From NCBI GenBank assembly GCA_902627495.1, contig CACOJS010000010.1, forward strand, positions 1 through 63,931: a stretch of 63,931 nucleotides of DNA, in the 5' to 3' direction. How positions within the stretch are numbered: the first letter of the stretch is position 1; every line of letters starts with the position of its first letter. Below are positions 1 through 8,446 of the stretch, one piece after another. Source of the DNA: Hydrogenophilales bacterium. GTDB lineage: Bacteria; Pseudomonadota; Gammaproteobacteria; Burkholderiales; Eutrophovitaceae. Under the pieces are notes generated by a model. The model searched no databases, was not told the origin of the DNA, and was given only the letters and a program-made list of their open reading frames with translations. The translations under genes were made by a program, and so were the position numbers.

Positions 1-1055
1 AATCCCGGCCAGTCGAGGAATTTGCTAGATTCGCTAATATCTAAAATTCCAGACCCATAGACTCTTTTCTTTTCCGAATCATAGGAAAATTTTGAGCGTT
101 TAATCTGAAGTTTATCTAATTTGACTTTCTCAGCACTGATTCCAAAGTCAAAGGTATTTTTTTCTCCACCTTTTATATAGAACGTGCCTTTTGCAAGGGT
201 CAACCCTTCGATTTTTATCTGACTTGGTAAACTTCCTTGTAGGGAAAGTGTTTTTAGAAAATCCTGTCCAAAATCTGCCATTAGAGCTCTTGTACGAATC
301 TTCATTTGTGACTCTGTCGCTAGTGTCTTTTTCTTGTTGCCACTTCTTTGCCGCTTGTCAAAGGCATGTTTGAGAATGCTAGTACTGATTGTTCCTGAAA
401 ATGGCAGAGTGTGATTTAAATTAATTTTAAGAGATCTCAATAGGTCCTTAATCTCTCGGGACATATTGGAAACCTTGATCGGAGCAACAATATTCATTCC
501 TTTTTTAAGGTATAACTGAGAAAAGTTGCCTCTAAAAGCTTTTTTAATTGAATCTGGTAGCGAGTTTATCGATGCAATGTTTTTTGTTGTAATGTCTTTT
601 GGTGAAAAAATAAAATTTAAGCTAGTAGTTTTTCCAAAAGTACCTAGCGGTGTCCCACCAAGGCCAGGAATAATATTACCAAGCTCAACATCTTCCGCAT
701 TAACAAGTAATAGAGGTGTGGATGTTCCTGGGGATAAAAACTTACCAATATTAAAATTGACGTTACCTATTGTTATTTTTCCAAAGCTAGCCTTAGATGA
801 TTGATTAAATTGAGATAATGTGAGCGTATCAAGGTTGCTCAGGCCAGGGATATGTTCACTATCAGGTAAGCCCATTTCATTGAGAGTTGATTTCACCAGA
901 TCTGCTACAGTTGGTACAGCCACTCCATCGGTGGGCGATGGGGTACTTTCAACACTATCTACTGAGTCTTGTGCGTATAGGACTTTGGTTACAATTGGGC
1001 CGAAGATGAAAGCTAGGACTACAAAAGCTCGGCTGAGAATACGGATTGTAAGCAC
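1..1055 (-). CDS. Unrecognised secreted protein, 3' end cut by window edge
   Basis: Reading leftward from a GTG at 1055, the frame stays open to base 1, giving about 351 residues with no stop; the C-terminus lies outside the window. A GGGAGAG ribosome-binding site sits about 9 bases before the GTG. The N-terminus looks like a signal peptide: a basic start, a hydrophobic core (AFVVLAFIFGPIV), then a likely cleavage near YAQD. The mature part is rich in Ser, Thr, Leu, Ile and Lys and appears beta-rich (for example KITIGNVNF and GTFYIKGG), as in exported or outer-membrane-associated proteins. I recognise no family. Several short forward-strand frames in the same interval are shadows of this gene. 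That it is a gene is likely; its function is unknown. Confidence 0.7.
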   Translation of the reverse strand, partial: MLTIRILSRAFVVLAFIFGPIVTKVLYAQDSVDSVESTPSPTDGVAVPTVADLVKSTLNEMGLPDSEHIPGLSNLDTLTLSQFNQSSKASFGKITIGNVNFNIGKFLSPGTSTPLLLVNAEDVELGNIIPGLGGTPLGTFGKTTSLNFIFSPKDITTKNIASINSLPDSIKKAFRGNFSQLYLKKGMNIVAPIKVSNMSREIKDLLRSLKINLNHTLPFSGTISTSILKHAFDKRQRSGNKKKTLATESQMKIRTRALMADFGQDFLKTLSLQGSLPSQIKIEGLTLAKGTFYIKGGEKNTFDFGISAEKVKLDKLQIKRSKFSYDSEKKRVYGSGILDISESSKFLDWPG

Positions 1056-1349
1056 TGTGTGACACTCTCCCTGATTGAATCAAGTATTAATATTCGACAG
1101 AAATTAAAAAAACTTAAGACACAGTAGCTAAAGTTTTGAATAATTCCTCACTAAATAAATGAATATAATGGATTTTCCAAGGTATTTATAATATGTCTAA
1201 TCATTCTTGGCTCATACCAATTACTAAATCGGTCAATCCGGTGGGAAAATTCAAGTCTTCAACAAAAACCATTTTTAATTCTGATTAATATTGCAACTTC
1301 TCATATTTTAAAGCAATCTACGTTTTGGCTTAATACTTTAAAAGGGGGG

Positions 1350-1640
1350 ATGATGCTCTTAATGGCCACCGGCAACACGAATTCGTCTTTGACTCGACTC
1401 AAGGAGATCGTTACACCTGATATGGGGCAGATTATCTACACAGGACCTTTGCCAAAAGCCACGACTTCAACTGAGGAGGTTGTTGTGAAGCCTATCAACT
1501 TCCAGTCCGTAACACGGTGGGAGGTAGGAAAACCAATGAAATTAACCCATATGGCTCTATGGGATAAGATAGCACCTCCAAGTCGATCACCGCTTGCTGC
1601 TAAATGGTCCAAGGGTGCTCTTGTCAATGTCACTGTTTAA
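1350..1640 (+). CDS. Small hypothetical protein (96 aa)
   Basis: A 96-codon frame preceded by a purine-rich AAAAGGGGGG stretch directly before the tandem ATGs. Its base composition is richer in GC than the surrounding AT-rich spacer, as expected for coding sequence. The product has no signal peptide or membrane segment and no motif I can place. A 65-codon frame on the opposite strand overlaps it but has no clear ribosome-binding site. It could be a real orphan gene or a relic of a larger one. Confidence 0.4.
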   Translation: MMLLMATGNTNSSLTRLKEIVTPDMGQIIYTGPLPKATTSTEEVVVKPINFQSVTRWEVGKPMKLTHMALWDKIAPPSRSPLAAKWSKGALVNVTV

Positions 1641-1656
1641 TAGGGAGGGGAATCTA

Positions 1657-1746
1657 ATGTTTCCAAAAAACTTTATCAATACACTAACCCCTGTTTTCTT
1701 CTTAATAATTTTTGAGATTGCCCTAGGTAGGAGAGATCTTCAATAG
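1657..1746 (+). CDS. Possible 29-aa membrane peptide
   Basis: Sixteen bases after the preceding stop, an AGGGAGGGG Shine-Dalgarno (1642-1650) is followed at ordinary spacing by an ATG and 29 codons. The peptide has one hydrophobic stretch (TPVFFLIIFEIAL) ending in basic residues (GRRDLQ), like a single-pass small membrane protein. The strong ribosome-binding site is the main support. It could be translated together with the 96-aa frame upstream. No family is recognised. Confidence 0.3.
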   Translation: MFPKNFINTLTPVFFLIIFEIALGRRDLQ

Positions 1747-2344
1747 TTTCTGAAAATCTAATGATTTTTGAGCTTTTGATGCATCCGCACGTCAGTTTAT
1801 CTGGTGGTACGCTGAGTTATCCATATATCAGACTAACGATTGTTAGACCAAACCCCCTGCAGGAGACTTTTTCGTTGTTTTGATGATTTGAAATTCAGTT
1901 ATAACCCTCTTGCCAGTGTTATTGCGAGTTTATCTCGATCGTAAAATTAGAGGCGGCAGGAGATCCAAAGAAAGGGTACGACAGGTTGATGACTAGGGAT
2001 ATGTTCCGTATTAGGTATGTGTTGGCCAAAATTCTGATTTTATGAAGTCAGCTAAGGTTGAGTTTAATTCCATTCTTCGTAATGTTTAATTTTCTGGGTC
2101 AAAGCTGTAACATTCATCTTTCAATGTCGGCCTAATTGTTCTTCTATGTGGGTTTGTGTACTTGTGAAAGTTGATAGAAAAAATCAGTCACGCTTTTTTT
2201 ATTTGAATTTATTTTTGAGAAGTATAGCTCAAAATTTATCATATTGTGTACATGGTATATTATATGCATTTGATAGTATTAAGTTAGATTTGCGAACGTA
2301 TAGCTCATGTAAGCGTTGCAAGATTACAGGTAGGAGGTAGATTG
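1747..2344. other. AT-rich spacer, no convincing gene
   Basis: About 600 bases. A 64-codon frame at 2146-2340 lacks a good ribosome-binding site and looks like chance. I see no tRNA, repeat or strong terminator here. An AGGAGGT at 2332-2338 belongs to the next gene. Confidence 0.5.
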
Positions 2345-2644
2345 GTGGTTAGGCTCTGGATTATATTAGGAATCGTAGCTGGCATTCTCGTATTTCTCTA
2401 CAAATGGTTTTCAAACAAAGGTCAACAAATTGATTCGTCAGAGGATGCGGAAATTGTTGTAGAAAAGGAATCAGATCAAGATCCAGTTAATGAGAGAGTA
2501 AAATGGCCATATGGGGTGATTTTGGGCGTGGCATGTATTGCCATAGTAATATTCCTCATTTTACCGAGATTGGGACTACATCCACTAGCTATAATTCAAA
2601 AATTTATTCCAATGCTTGGAGCGTTACGAAACCTTATTCCATAA
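2345..2644 (+). CDS. Small two-span membrane protein
   Basis: About 99 residues with a hydrophobic segment near residues 4-20 (WIILGIVAGILVFLYKW), an acidic linker (DSSEDAEIVVEKESDQD) and a second hydrophobic segment near 53-72 (GVILGVACIAIVIFLILP). This suggests a two-span inner-membrane protein with an acidic loop. An AGGAGGT at 2332-2338 fits GTG 2345 (spacing 6) better than TTG 2342 (spacing 3). No family is recognised. The two clean membrane spans and good ribosome-binding site make it likely to be real. Confidence 0.6.
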   Translation: MVRLWIILGIVAGILVFLYKWFSNKGQQIDSSEDAEIVVEKESDQDPVNERVKWPYGVILGVACIAIVIFLILPRLGLHPLAIIQKFIPMLGALRNLIP

Positions 2645-2712
2645 AGTTAGGAATTATTGATGATTTTTTATCCAGTTGAGTATTCGAGGACACAACTTTA
2701 GGGTTATTTATT

Positions 2713-3057
2713 TTAATCTTCCACTTCCAGAGATTCTAGAGGGATATTTTCCCAGTCAAATTCACCGGTTGTTGCTTTAAGACCTGCAAGGGCTCGAGCC
2801 CTATTGATTTCTTTTAACGCAGGTTTTTGATCCCCGAGGGCACACAGCTTTCGAGCATCGAAAAGTATGGTGAAAATTTGTTCGGTTCTCTTTTTTGTCA
2901 GTTGTAAGCCTTTGAGGTCAGTAGCTAGTGCACTAATAGCTGCTTGGCATTTGTGGGAGGACGGAGTTTCCTCCGTTGATTCCAAGTTACAGGTAAAGGT
3001 TACCGCCAAAAAAAAAGAGACTATTTGTAACGTAGTGTTTCTCAGTTTTGCTCTCAT
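2713..3057 (-). CDS. Small exported hypothetical protein
   Basis: About 114 residues starting at ATG 3057, just inside a GTG at 3060. The N-terminus is basic and then hydrophobic (LQIVSFFLAVTFTC), consistent with a signal peptide cleaved before or near the Cys. A lipoprotein is possible but the box is not canonical. The mature part contains two further Cys residues that could pair, is helical and charged, and ends acidic (LESLEVED). No family is recognised. It stands alone, convergent with the two-span protein at 2345-2644. Confidence 0.5.
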   Translation of the reverse strand: MRAKLRNTTLQIVSFFLAVTFTCNLESTEETPSSHKCQAAISALATDLKGLQLTKKRTEQIFTILFDARKLCALGDQKPALKEINRARALAGLKATTGEFDWENIPLESLEVED

Positions 3058-3138
3058 CACATTTTTCGGAATCCTAAGGGTTTTTTTTAAACTGGTTTGA
3101 ATTGCTTTTTTCTAGTTTTTTTATTATACATTACCCTT

Positions 3139-4053
3139 TCACTTATCAATCCGAGTTCTTCCAACCGCCGAAGCCTCGGTTACTTTAAATCGTTTGACAG
3201 CATTGTCGGCGTCCATCAGCTCCTCGGTGCCGAGGATTCCGGGGTCTGTCCCAGCTGTACCATTTAGGACATCATTAGGGTGTTTGTGATCTACAAACCC
3301 CAGGTTTACCGTTGCCAAATCGTAACCCATAAGACGTTGGAGCTTCTTGGGGTAAGTTTTGGCCTCCTTTGGTGGGATAGCCATATACTGGTTTTCCTCC
3401 TGCCTCAACCATCCTAGGGAGTAATGAAGTGCTACGCCACAACGGGGAATATCAGATTTGTTGGCACCTCCACCGTGTACCAATCCACCGGAGTACACCA
3501 TAACAGATCCTGCGGGCATTTCTGCTTGGATGATTTCCTCATAAGATGGCTTTCGGTCATCTGTCCAGAGATGACTTCCCGGGACTATTCGAGTCGCCCC
3601 GTTCTTACTCGTAAAGTCAGAAACAGCCCACATTGTCGCCAACGTAAGCGGGGGCGCTGGATTCTGGATGGGATAGAAGCCAGTATCCCGATGCATGCTC
3701 TGTTGGGTTTCCCCTGGGGCCAGATACATTACGCCAGTATAGTTTAATTGGTATCGAACGCAGTAAGGCCCTAGAAAAAGATCTGCTATGCCTAACACGA
3801 GGTCATCCATAACCATTCCGCGGGTAATTGGGCAACGACGTAGTAGAGCACCAAATCTTTTTGTTTTGTGGCCAAAAAATGGGTCTGGATCACCTAGGTC
3901 AACATTGTTAAGATGAGGTTCCAGCTGACCAGAAAGTTTGTGTAGTTCTGCAGCATTTAGAAGGTTATGAATAATCGCGTACCCGTACTCAGTAATCGAT
4001 GATACGACTTCTCTGGCTGACACAGTCTTATCGAACGTTTGCAAATCGCCCAT
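3139..4053 (-). CDS. Phytanoyl-CoA dioxygenase (PhyH) family protein
   Basis: 304 residues, the usual size for this family of Fe(II)/2-oxoglutarate oxygenases. The metal-binding triad is visible: His121 and Asp123 in SMHRDTGFYP and His193 in GGLVHGGGAN, with Arg204 placed to bind 2-oxoglutarate. The stretch RIVPGSHLW is typical of PhyH hydroxylases. Such enzymes hydroxylate small molecules or acyl chains, and the substrate cannot be inferred here. The gene points the same way as the bio genes, 117 bases downstream of bioD, so it may be read through from them or from its own promoter. Fold confidence is high, substrate unknown. Confidence 0.85.
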   Translation of the reverse strand: MGDLQTFDKTVSAREVVSSITEYGYAIIHNLLNAAELHKLSGQLEPHLNNVDLGDPDPFFGHKTKRFGALLRRCPITRGMVMDDLVLGIADLFLGPYCVRYQLNYTGVMYLAPGETQQSMHRDTGFYPIQNPAPPLTLATMWAVSDFTSKNGATRIVPGSHLWTDDRKPSYEEIIQAEMPAGSVMVYSGGLVHGGGANKSDIPRCGVALHYSLGWLRQEENQYMAIPPKEAKTYPKKLQRLMGYDLATVNLGFVDHKHPNDVLNGTAGTDPGILGTEELMDADNAVKRFKVTEASAVGRTRIDK

Positions 4054-4170
4054 TTTTTATCCTAACGTCATTAAGTTCTAAAAGCTTCTATTGAATGATC
4101 AGGTTTTTTTTGTTTATTTCAACATATTCATTTCCACCTTAACATAGTTTTTCAAAATTTAGCTCGATCG

Positions 4171-4875
4171 CTAGTACTCAATCGCAGAAAAATCTAGGTG
4201 AGTTTTGGTATATTCAATTATTTCTTTAGTGTAAGGAGTTGCAGCATCTTGTAAATAGGGAATGACTCCCAGACAAGGAGGTGCTAAAAGTTTTTTAAGT
4301 GTATTGATGTTTGATTTAACTGATGATTCTATTTTGGGGTCTACGCAGTTTGCAACCCAGCCCAGTATTTTTAACCCCCTTTTATGAATACTCTCTGCAG
4401 ATAGCAGAGCGTGATTCAGACATCCTAGACGAATGCCAACCACTAGAATTACTGGCAGTTCAAGTGCTTGTGCAAACTGAGACATATCGTATTCCTGATT
4501 GATTGGCACGAGAAAACCTCCCACTCCTTCTACGACAATGAAGTCGGTCTGTTTTTTAATTCTTGAGTAGCCGCTCAACATTCGTGCTGGTTCAAGCTGG
4601 ATATTATCTAGATCCGCAGCAATATGGGGGGCTACTGGATTAGTCAGACGATACGGGCATATCCACTCTTGATCCAGCTTTTGTGACCCCATTTCTTGCA
4701 GAACTAGAACGTCTTCATTTGCCATTACCCCATTGATAATCGAAAGTCCAGCCACAACAGGTTTGTAGCCAAGAACACGATCATACTTGGTCTTTACTTT
4801 CTGCATGATAGCTGCTGAAACTAAAGTCTTACCAACCTCGGTGTCGGTGCCCGTTATAAACACCCCTTTACTCAT
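4171..4875 (-). CDS. bioD: Dethiobiotin synthase BioD
   Basis: 234 residues from ATG 4875. The enzyme makes dethiobiotin from 7,8-diaminopelargonic acid, CO2 and ATP in the cytoplasm. The P-loop variant GTDTEVGKT is at the N-terminus, and VVEGVGGFLVPI and the Thr/Asn-rich nucleotide-binding region are present. Its ATG lies inside the end of bioF, an 8-base overlap (ATGAGTAA), so the two are translationally coupled. It is the last gene of a bioA-bioF-bioD operon read leftward. bioC and bioH are not in the window. Confidence 0.93.
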   Translation of the reverse strand: MSKGVFITGTDTEVGKTLVSAAIMQKVKTKYDRVLGYKPVVAGLSIINGVMANEDVLVLQEMGSQKLDQEWICPYRLTNPVAPHIAADLDNIQLEPARMLSGYSRIKKQTDFIVVEGVGGFLVPINQEYDMSQFAQALELPVILVVGIRLGCLNHALLSAESIHKRGLKILGWVANCVDPKIESSVKSNINTLKKLLAPPCLGVIPYLQDAATPYTKEIIEYTKTHLDFSAIEY

Positions 4876-6082
4876 TTTCAATTCCGTCTAGAGTCTTTAT
4901 TAATTTATCTATATGTTGTCGCTTATGGGCTGCTGAGAAAGTGAGCCTCAAACGAGAGGTCCCCTCAGGGACGGTAGGGGGACGGATTGCTGGCACCCAT
5001 ATCCCATTATCATAAAGTTGATTCCCAATTTTTAGAGTTTTCAGAGCTTTCCCCACCAGGAGGGGTTGGATGGCAGTCTCGGATGTCACTGGTTTCCATT
5101 TTTCTTGGTCAAGCTTAGTTTTAAAATAAAGAATGTTTTCTTTTAGGGTCTTTTGGAGTTTGTTTTCAGTTATTAGACCAACACTTTTTGATAACGCATA
5201 AGCAATAAAAGGAGGGCTAGCGGTGGTGTAGATGTAACTTCGCCCCTTTTGAATTATCCACTCTATTATTTTGGGAGATGCGACCGCGAAAGCACCGCAA
5301 ATGCCAGCTGCTTTTCCAAGTGTACCGATGTAAATGAGTCTTTCAGTTGCAAGCTTTCCTTTCTCGATTTGAAAGTGATCTAAGATTCCTAAACCATTTG
5401 GCCCAATAACACCAAAACCATGGGCATCATCGACAATCAGGAGGGCATCATACTTCTCAGCCAAATCCAGCATTGATGGGATAGGAGCGATATCACCATC
5501 CATGCTAAATACCCCATCTGTTACTATAAGCTTGAAGCTTTTTGGATGACTGGCTAATTGACTTTCTAATTCATCAAGATCTAAGTGTCCATACACTAAA
5601 ACAGTAGATTTATTTTGTTGCTGTGCTAACTTCACCCCATCAATCAGAGACGCATGGTTTAGTTCCTCCGAAAAAACAGTAAAGTTATCTTTTTTACTAT
5701 CAGCAGTGAGGCTAGTTATCACAGCAAGATTAGCCATATATCCGTTACTAAAAAATAAAGCTTTTGGTTTTAAAAAAAATTGTTTCTGAGTCGCTGCTAA
5801 TTTGCTTTCAAGTTCAGAGTGTGCGTCATGATGCCCACTAATAAGGTGCGATGCACCGCTACCCGCACCTAATTTTCGGATACCTTCAATTAAGTATTCT
5901 TTAATCTGCGGATTATTGGCAAGACCAAGATAATCATTACTACAGAAAAGCAATTTTTCTTCACCATTGACAATAGTTCTAACGCCACTCTCTCCAGTTA
6001 CAACTTTAAGGTTTCTCTTTAAATTATCTCTCGAAAGACGATTCACCTTGTAATTAAAGTAATCGAGATAGTTAATATTCAT
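4868..6082 (-). CDS. bioF: 8-amino-7-oxononanoate synthase BioF
   Basis: 404 residues from ATG 6082; a TTG at 6091 overlapping the bioA stop is a less likely start. This PLP enzyme condenses pimeloyl-ACP with alanine. Visible hallmarks are the substrate/PLP region LLFCSNDYLGLA, the HASLIDG segment, VDDAHGFGVIG with the PLP-ring Asp and His, and the PLP lysine in GTLGKAAG. It lies directly after bioA and overlaps bioD by 8 bases, so the three are one transcription unit. Confidence 0.94.
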   Translation of the reverse strand: MNINYLDYFNYKVNRLSRDNLKRNLKVVTGESGVRTIVNGEEKLLFCSNDYLGLANNPQIKEYLIEGIRKLGAGSGASHLISGHHDAHSELESKLAATQKQFFLKPKALFFSNGYMANLAVITSLTADSKKDNFTVFSEELNHASLIDGVKLAQQQNKSTVLVYGHLDLDELESQLASHPKSFKLIVTDGVFSMDGDIAPIPSMLDLAEKYDALLIVDDAHGFGVIGPNGLGILDHFQIEKGKLATERLIYIGTLGKAAGICGAFAVASPKIIEWIIQKGRSYIYTTASPPFIAYALSKSVGLITENKLQKTLKENILYFKTKLDQEKWKPVTSETAIQPLLVGKALKTLKIGNQLYDNGIWVPAIRPPTVPEGTSRLRLTFSAAHKRQHIDKLIKTLDGIENE

Positions 6083-6087
6083 TGTAA

Positions 6088-7419
6088 TCAAACTAAAACA
6101 TCATCCAAGGTTTTTTTTACACTACTGGAAAGATGGTCAATTTCCGATTTTCTTAAAGTGTAAGGAGGAACCATGTAGACAACATTACCGATGGGTCGCA
6201 GTAACAGCTCATTTTTACCTGCAGTTTCAAATACTCTACGGGGAAAATGATCTGGCATGTGTTCATACTTGACGTCAAAAGCAAACATCATTCCCGTACT
6301 TCGAGCATTAGAGATTCGTTTATCATAATTAGTCCATTCCAGTTCTTGGTGGATAGAACTTGCCAGCATTTTGTTTTTATTCAAAACATCCTCGTCTTTA
6401 AATATCTTTAATACTTCTAGAGCTGCTACGCATGCTAATGGGTTTCCCGAATAGGTATGAGAGTGCAGGAATCCTCGAGCAACATCATCGTCATAGAATC
6501 GGTCAAAGATCTTATCCGTTGTCATAACTAATGAAAGTGGGAGGTAACCTCCCGAAATACCTTTGGAGAGTAGCATAAAATCCGGCCAAATTTCGGCTTG
6601 TTCACAGGCAAAGAATGTGCCAGTTCTACCACATCCCACCGCAATCTCATCCGCCAGCAAATGGATATTATACTTGTCGCAGAGTAGTCGAACTCCTTTT
6701 ATGTAGGAAGAATCATACATAACCATGCCCGCTGCACCCTGCACCAAAGGTTCAACAATAAATCCTGCTATATGATTATTTCTTTTTTTTAATAAATCCT
6801 CCAGCTCCCTGAGACACGACTTTACCATTTCTTGCCCGTCTCCCAGGTTAGTAGTAGCTCTAGAGTCTGGCCCACTCACCACATGGACAGGTTTTATCAT
6901 TGCTTGATAGGCATCTCGATATAATTGGATATCTCCTACGGACAATGCACCTATCGTCTCTCCATGGTAACTATTTTTCAAACATATAAATTCAGTTTTT
7001 GCTTTTTCGCCCGAGTTAATCCAAAAATGTATACTCATTTTTAAAGCTATCTCGACTGCGGATGATCCATCTGATGCATAAAAAACATGGCCCAATGTAT
7101 TCCCGGTTAATTTAGCAAGCTCCTCTGACAATTCAACTACTGGCTTGTGGGTAAAGCCAGCCAACATTGAGTGCTCGAGGGTGTCTAACTGGTTCTTGAT
7201 AGCTTCACCTATCCTTGGATTGGCATGTCCAAATAGGTTAACCCACCAAGAACTGATGGCATCTAAATATCTTTGATTATCACAGTCATATAGCCAGCTT
7301 CCTTCCCCCCAGGATAGGGCAATTAATGGAAATTGTTCGTGGTGTTTCATCTGAGTATAGGGGTGCCAAACCGAGGAAAGACTTCTTTTCACCCAATTTT
7401 TTGACAACTTTTTATTCAT
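6088..7419 (-). CDS. bioA: Adenosylmethionine-8-amino-7-oxononanoate aminotransferase BioA
   Basis: 443 residues, standard length. It transfers the amino group of S-adenosylmethionine to KAPA to make DAPA, with [13 protein letters not shown] near the N-terminus is characteristic of Bio[33 protein letters not shown] and the PLP lysine in [13 protein letters not shown] are all intact. It is first in the leftward bioAFD operon and divergent from bioB across about 70 bases that must hold both promoters. Confidence 0.95.
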   Translation of the reverse strand: MNKKLSKNWVKRSLSSVWHPYTQMKHHEQFPLIALSWGEGSWLYDCDNQRYLDAISSWWVNLFGHANPRIGEAIKNQLDTLEHSMLAGFTHKPVVELSEELAKLTGNTLGHVFYASDGSSAVEIALKMSIHFWINSGEKAKTEFICLKNSYHGETIGALSVGDIQLYRDAYQAMIKPVHVVSGPDSRATTNLGDGQEMVKSCLRELEDLLKKRNNHIAGFIVEPLVQGAAGMVMYDSSYIKGVRLLCDKYNIHLLADEIAVGCGRTGTFFACEQAEIWPDFMLLSKGISGGYLPLSLVMTTDKIFDRFYDDDVARGFLHSHTYSGNPLACVAALEVLKIFKDEDVLNKNKMLASSIHQELEWTNYDKRISNARSTGMMFAFDVKYEHMPDHFPRRVFETAGKNELLLRPIGNVVYMVPPYTLRKSEIDHLSSSVKKTLDDVLV

Positions 7420-7436
7420 TTATTGTTCTCCAGCCT

Positions 7437-7455
7437 TTACACTATCTTACTGTAA
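7437..7455. promoter_or_regulatory. Inverted repeat between bioA and bioB
   Basis: TTACA (7437-7441) and TGTAA (7451-7455) form a perfect 5-bp inverted repeat with a 9-base spacer in the divergent bioA/bioB promoter region, where an operator would be expected. The orientation is opposite to the usual BirA box (TTGTAAAC...GTTTACAA), so I do not call it a BirA site. The arms are short and could arise by chance in AT-rich DNA. Confidence 0.25.
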
Positions 7456-7489
7456 GTTTTTTTTATTGCATATTGTTGTGGAAATTATA

Positions 7490-8446
7490 ATGTCAATTAC
7501 AGTAGACAGGGTTATTGATCTATACAATTTACCCTTTAATAAGTTGATTTTTCAGGCAGCTAACGTTCATCAAGAAAATTTCCCTGAGGGAGATATTGAG
7601 CTTGCTACCTTGTTATCCATCAAAACTGGCGGCTGTCCCGAAGATTGTGGCTACTGCCCACAAGCTGCTCGCTACGATACTGGTGTAAAGCCGAAGAAAT
7701 TGATGCATATAGATGATGTGTTGACTGCTGCTAAAGCTGCGAAAGAAGCAGGTTCAAACCGTTTTTGTATGGGTGCTGCATGGAGGGAGCCAAAAAATAG
7801 GGATATTGATAAAGTTGCTGCTATGATTAGCAGTGTAAAAGCTTTGGGTTTAGAAACTTGTGCTACTTTGGGTATGTTGGATCAGGATCAGGCACAAATT
7901 TTATCAGAAGCAGGCCTTGATTTCTACAACCATAATCTAGATAGCAGCGAAGATTTTTATGGAGAAATTATTTCTACTAGGACTTACCAAGATAGACTGA
8001 AAACTTTAAGTCATGTTCGACAGTCTGGTATCTCAGTTTGTTGTGGAGGAATAATAGGGATGGGTGAAACTCGGGCTCAAAGGGCACGGCTTTTGATAAC
8101 GCTAGCCAACCTTAACCCATATCCTGAATCAGTACCCATCAATCACTTGGTGCCGGTAAATGGGACACCGTTGTCAGATTCAAAGGGTGTTGACTCCATC
8201 GAGTTTATTCGAACCATCGCTATAGCCCGAATAATAATGCCAAAAGCACGAGTGCGACTCTCAGCCGGACGGCAAGAGCTCGGGAAAGAGGCTCAATCCA
8301 TGTGCTTTGTCGCGGGTGCTAATTCAATATTTTACGGAGAGAAACTCCTTACCACAGGCAATCCAGACGTGAAAAATGATCTTCTACTTCTAAAAGAATT
8401 AGGTCTTACGATAAAGAAAAATAATGAGGCAGTGATGGTAGTTTGA
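7490..8446 (+). CDS. bioB: Biotin synthase BioB
   Basis: 318 residues from ATG 7490; the frame extends upstream to a TTG at 7466, but homologues start near [15 protein letters not shown]. This radical-SAM enzyme inserts sulfur into dethiobiotin. The [4Fe-4S] cysteines are Cys49, Cys53 and Cys56 in [10 protein letters not shown]. The substrate-binding YNHNLD motif and the [2Fe-2S] ligand region including RLSAGR are present. Divergent from bioA, completing four of the late biotin steps at one locus. Confidence 0.95.
   Translation: MSITVDRVIDLYNLPFNKLIFQAANVHQENFPEGDIELATLLSIKTGGCPEDCGYCPQAARYDTGVKPKKLMHIDDVLTAAKAAKEAGSNRFCMGAAWREPKNRDIDKVAAMISSVKALGLETCATLGMLDQDQAQILSEAGLDFYNHNLDSSEDFYGEIISTRTYQDRLKTLSHVRQSGISVCCGGIIGMGETRAQRARLLITLANLNPYPESVPINHLVPVNGTPLSDSKGVDSIEFIRTIAIARIIMPKARVRLSAGRQELGKEAQSMCFVAGANSIFYGEKLLTTGNPDVKNDLLLLKELGLTIKKNNEAVMVV

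Noticed and set aside
2146..2340. A 64-codon forward frame before the two-span membrane gene
   Set aside because: No ribosome-binding site, AT-rich chance composition, and it ends at the good ribosome-binding site of the next gene.
7437..7455. Reading the bioA/bioB inverted repeat as a BirA box
   Set aside because: The half-sites are in the wrong orientation and too short for the TTGTAAAC...GTTTACAA consensus.
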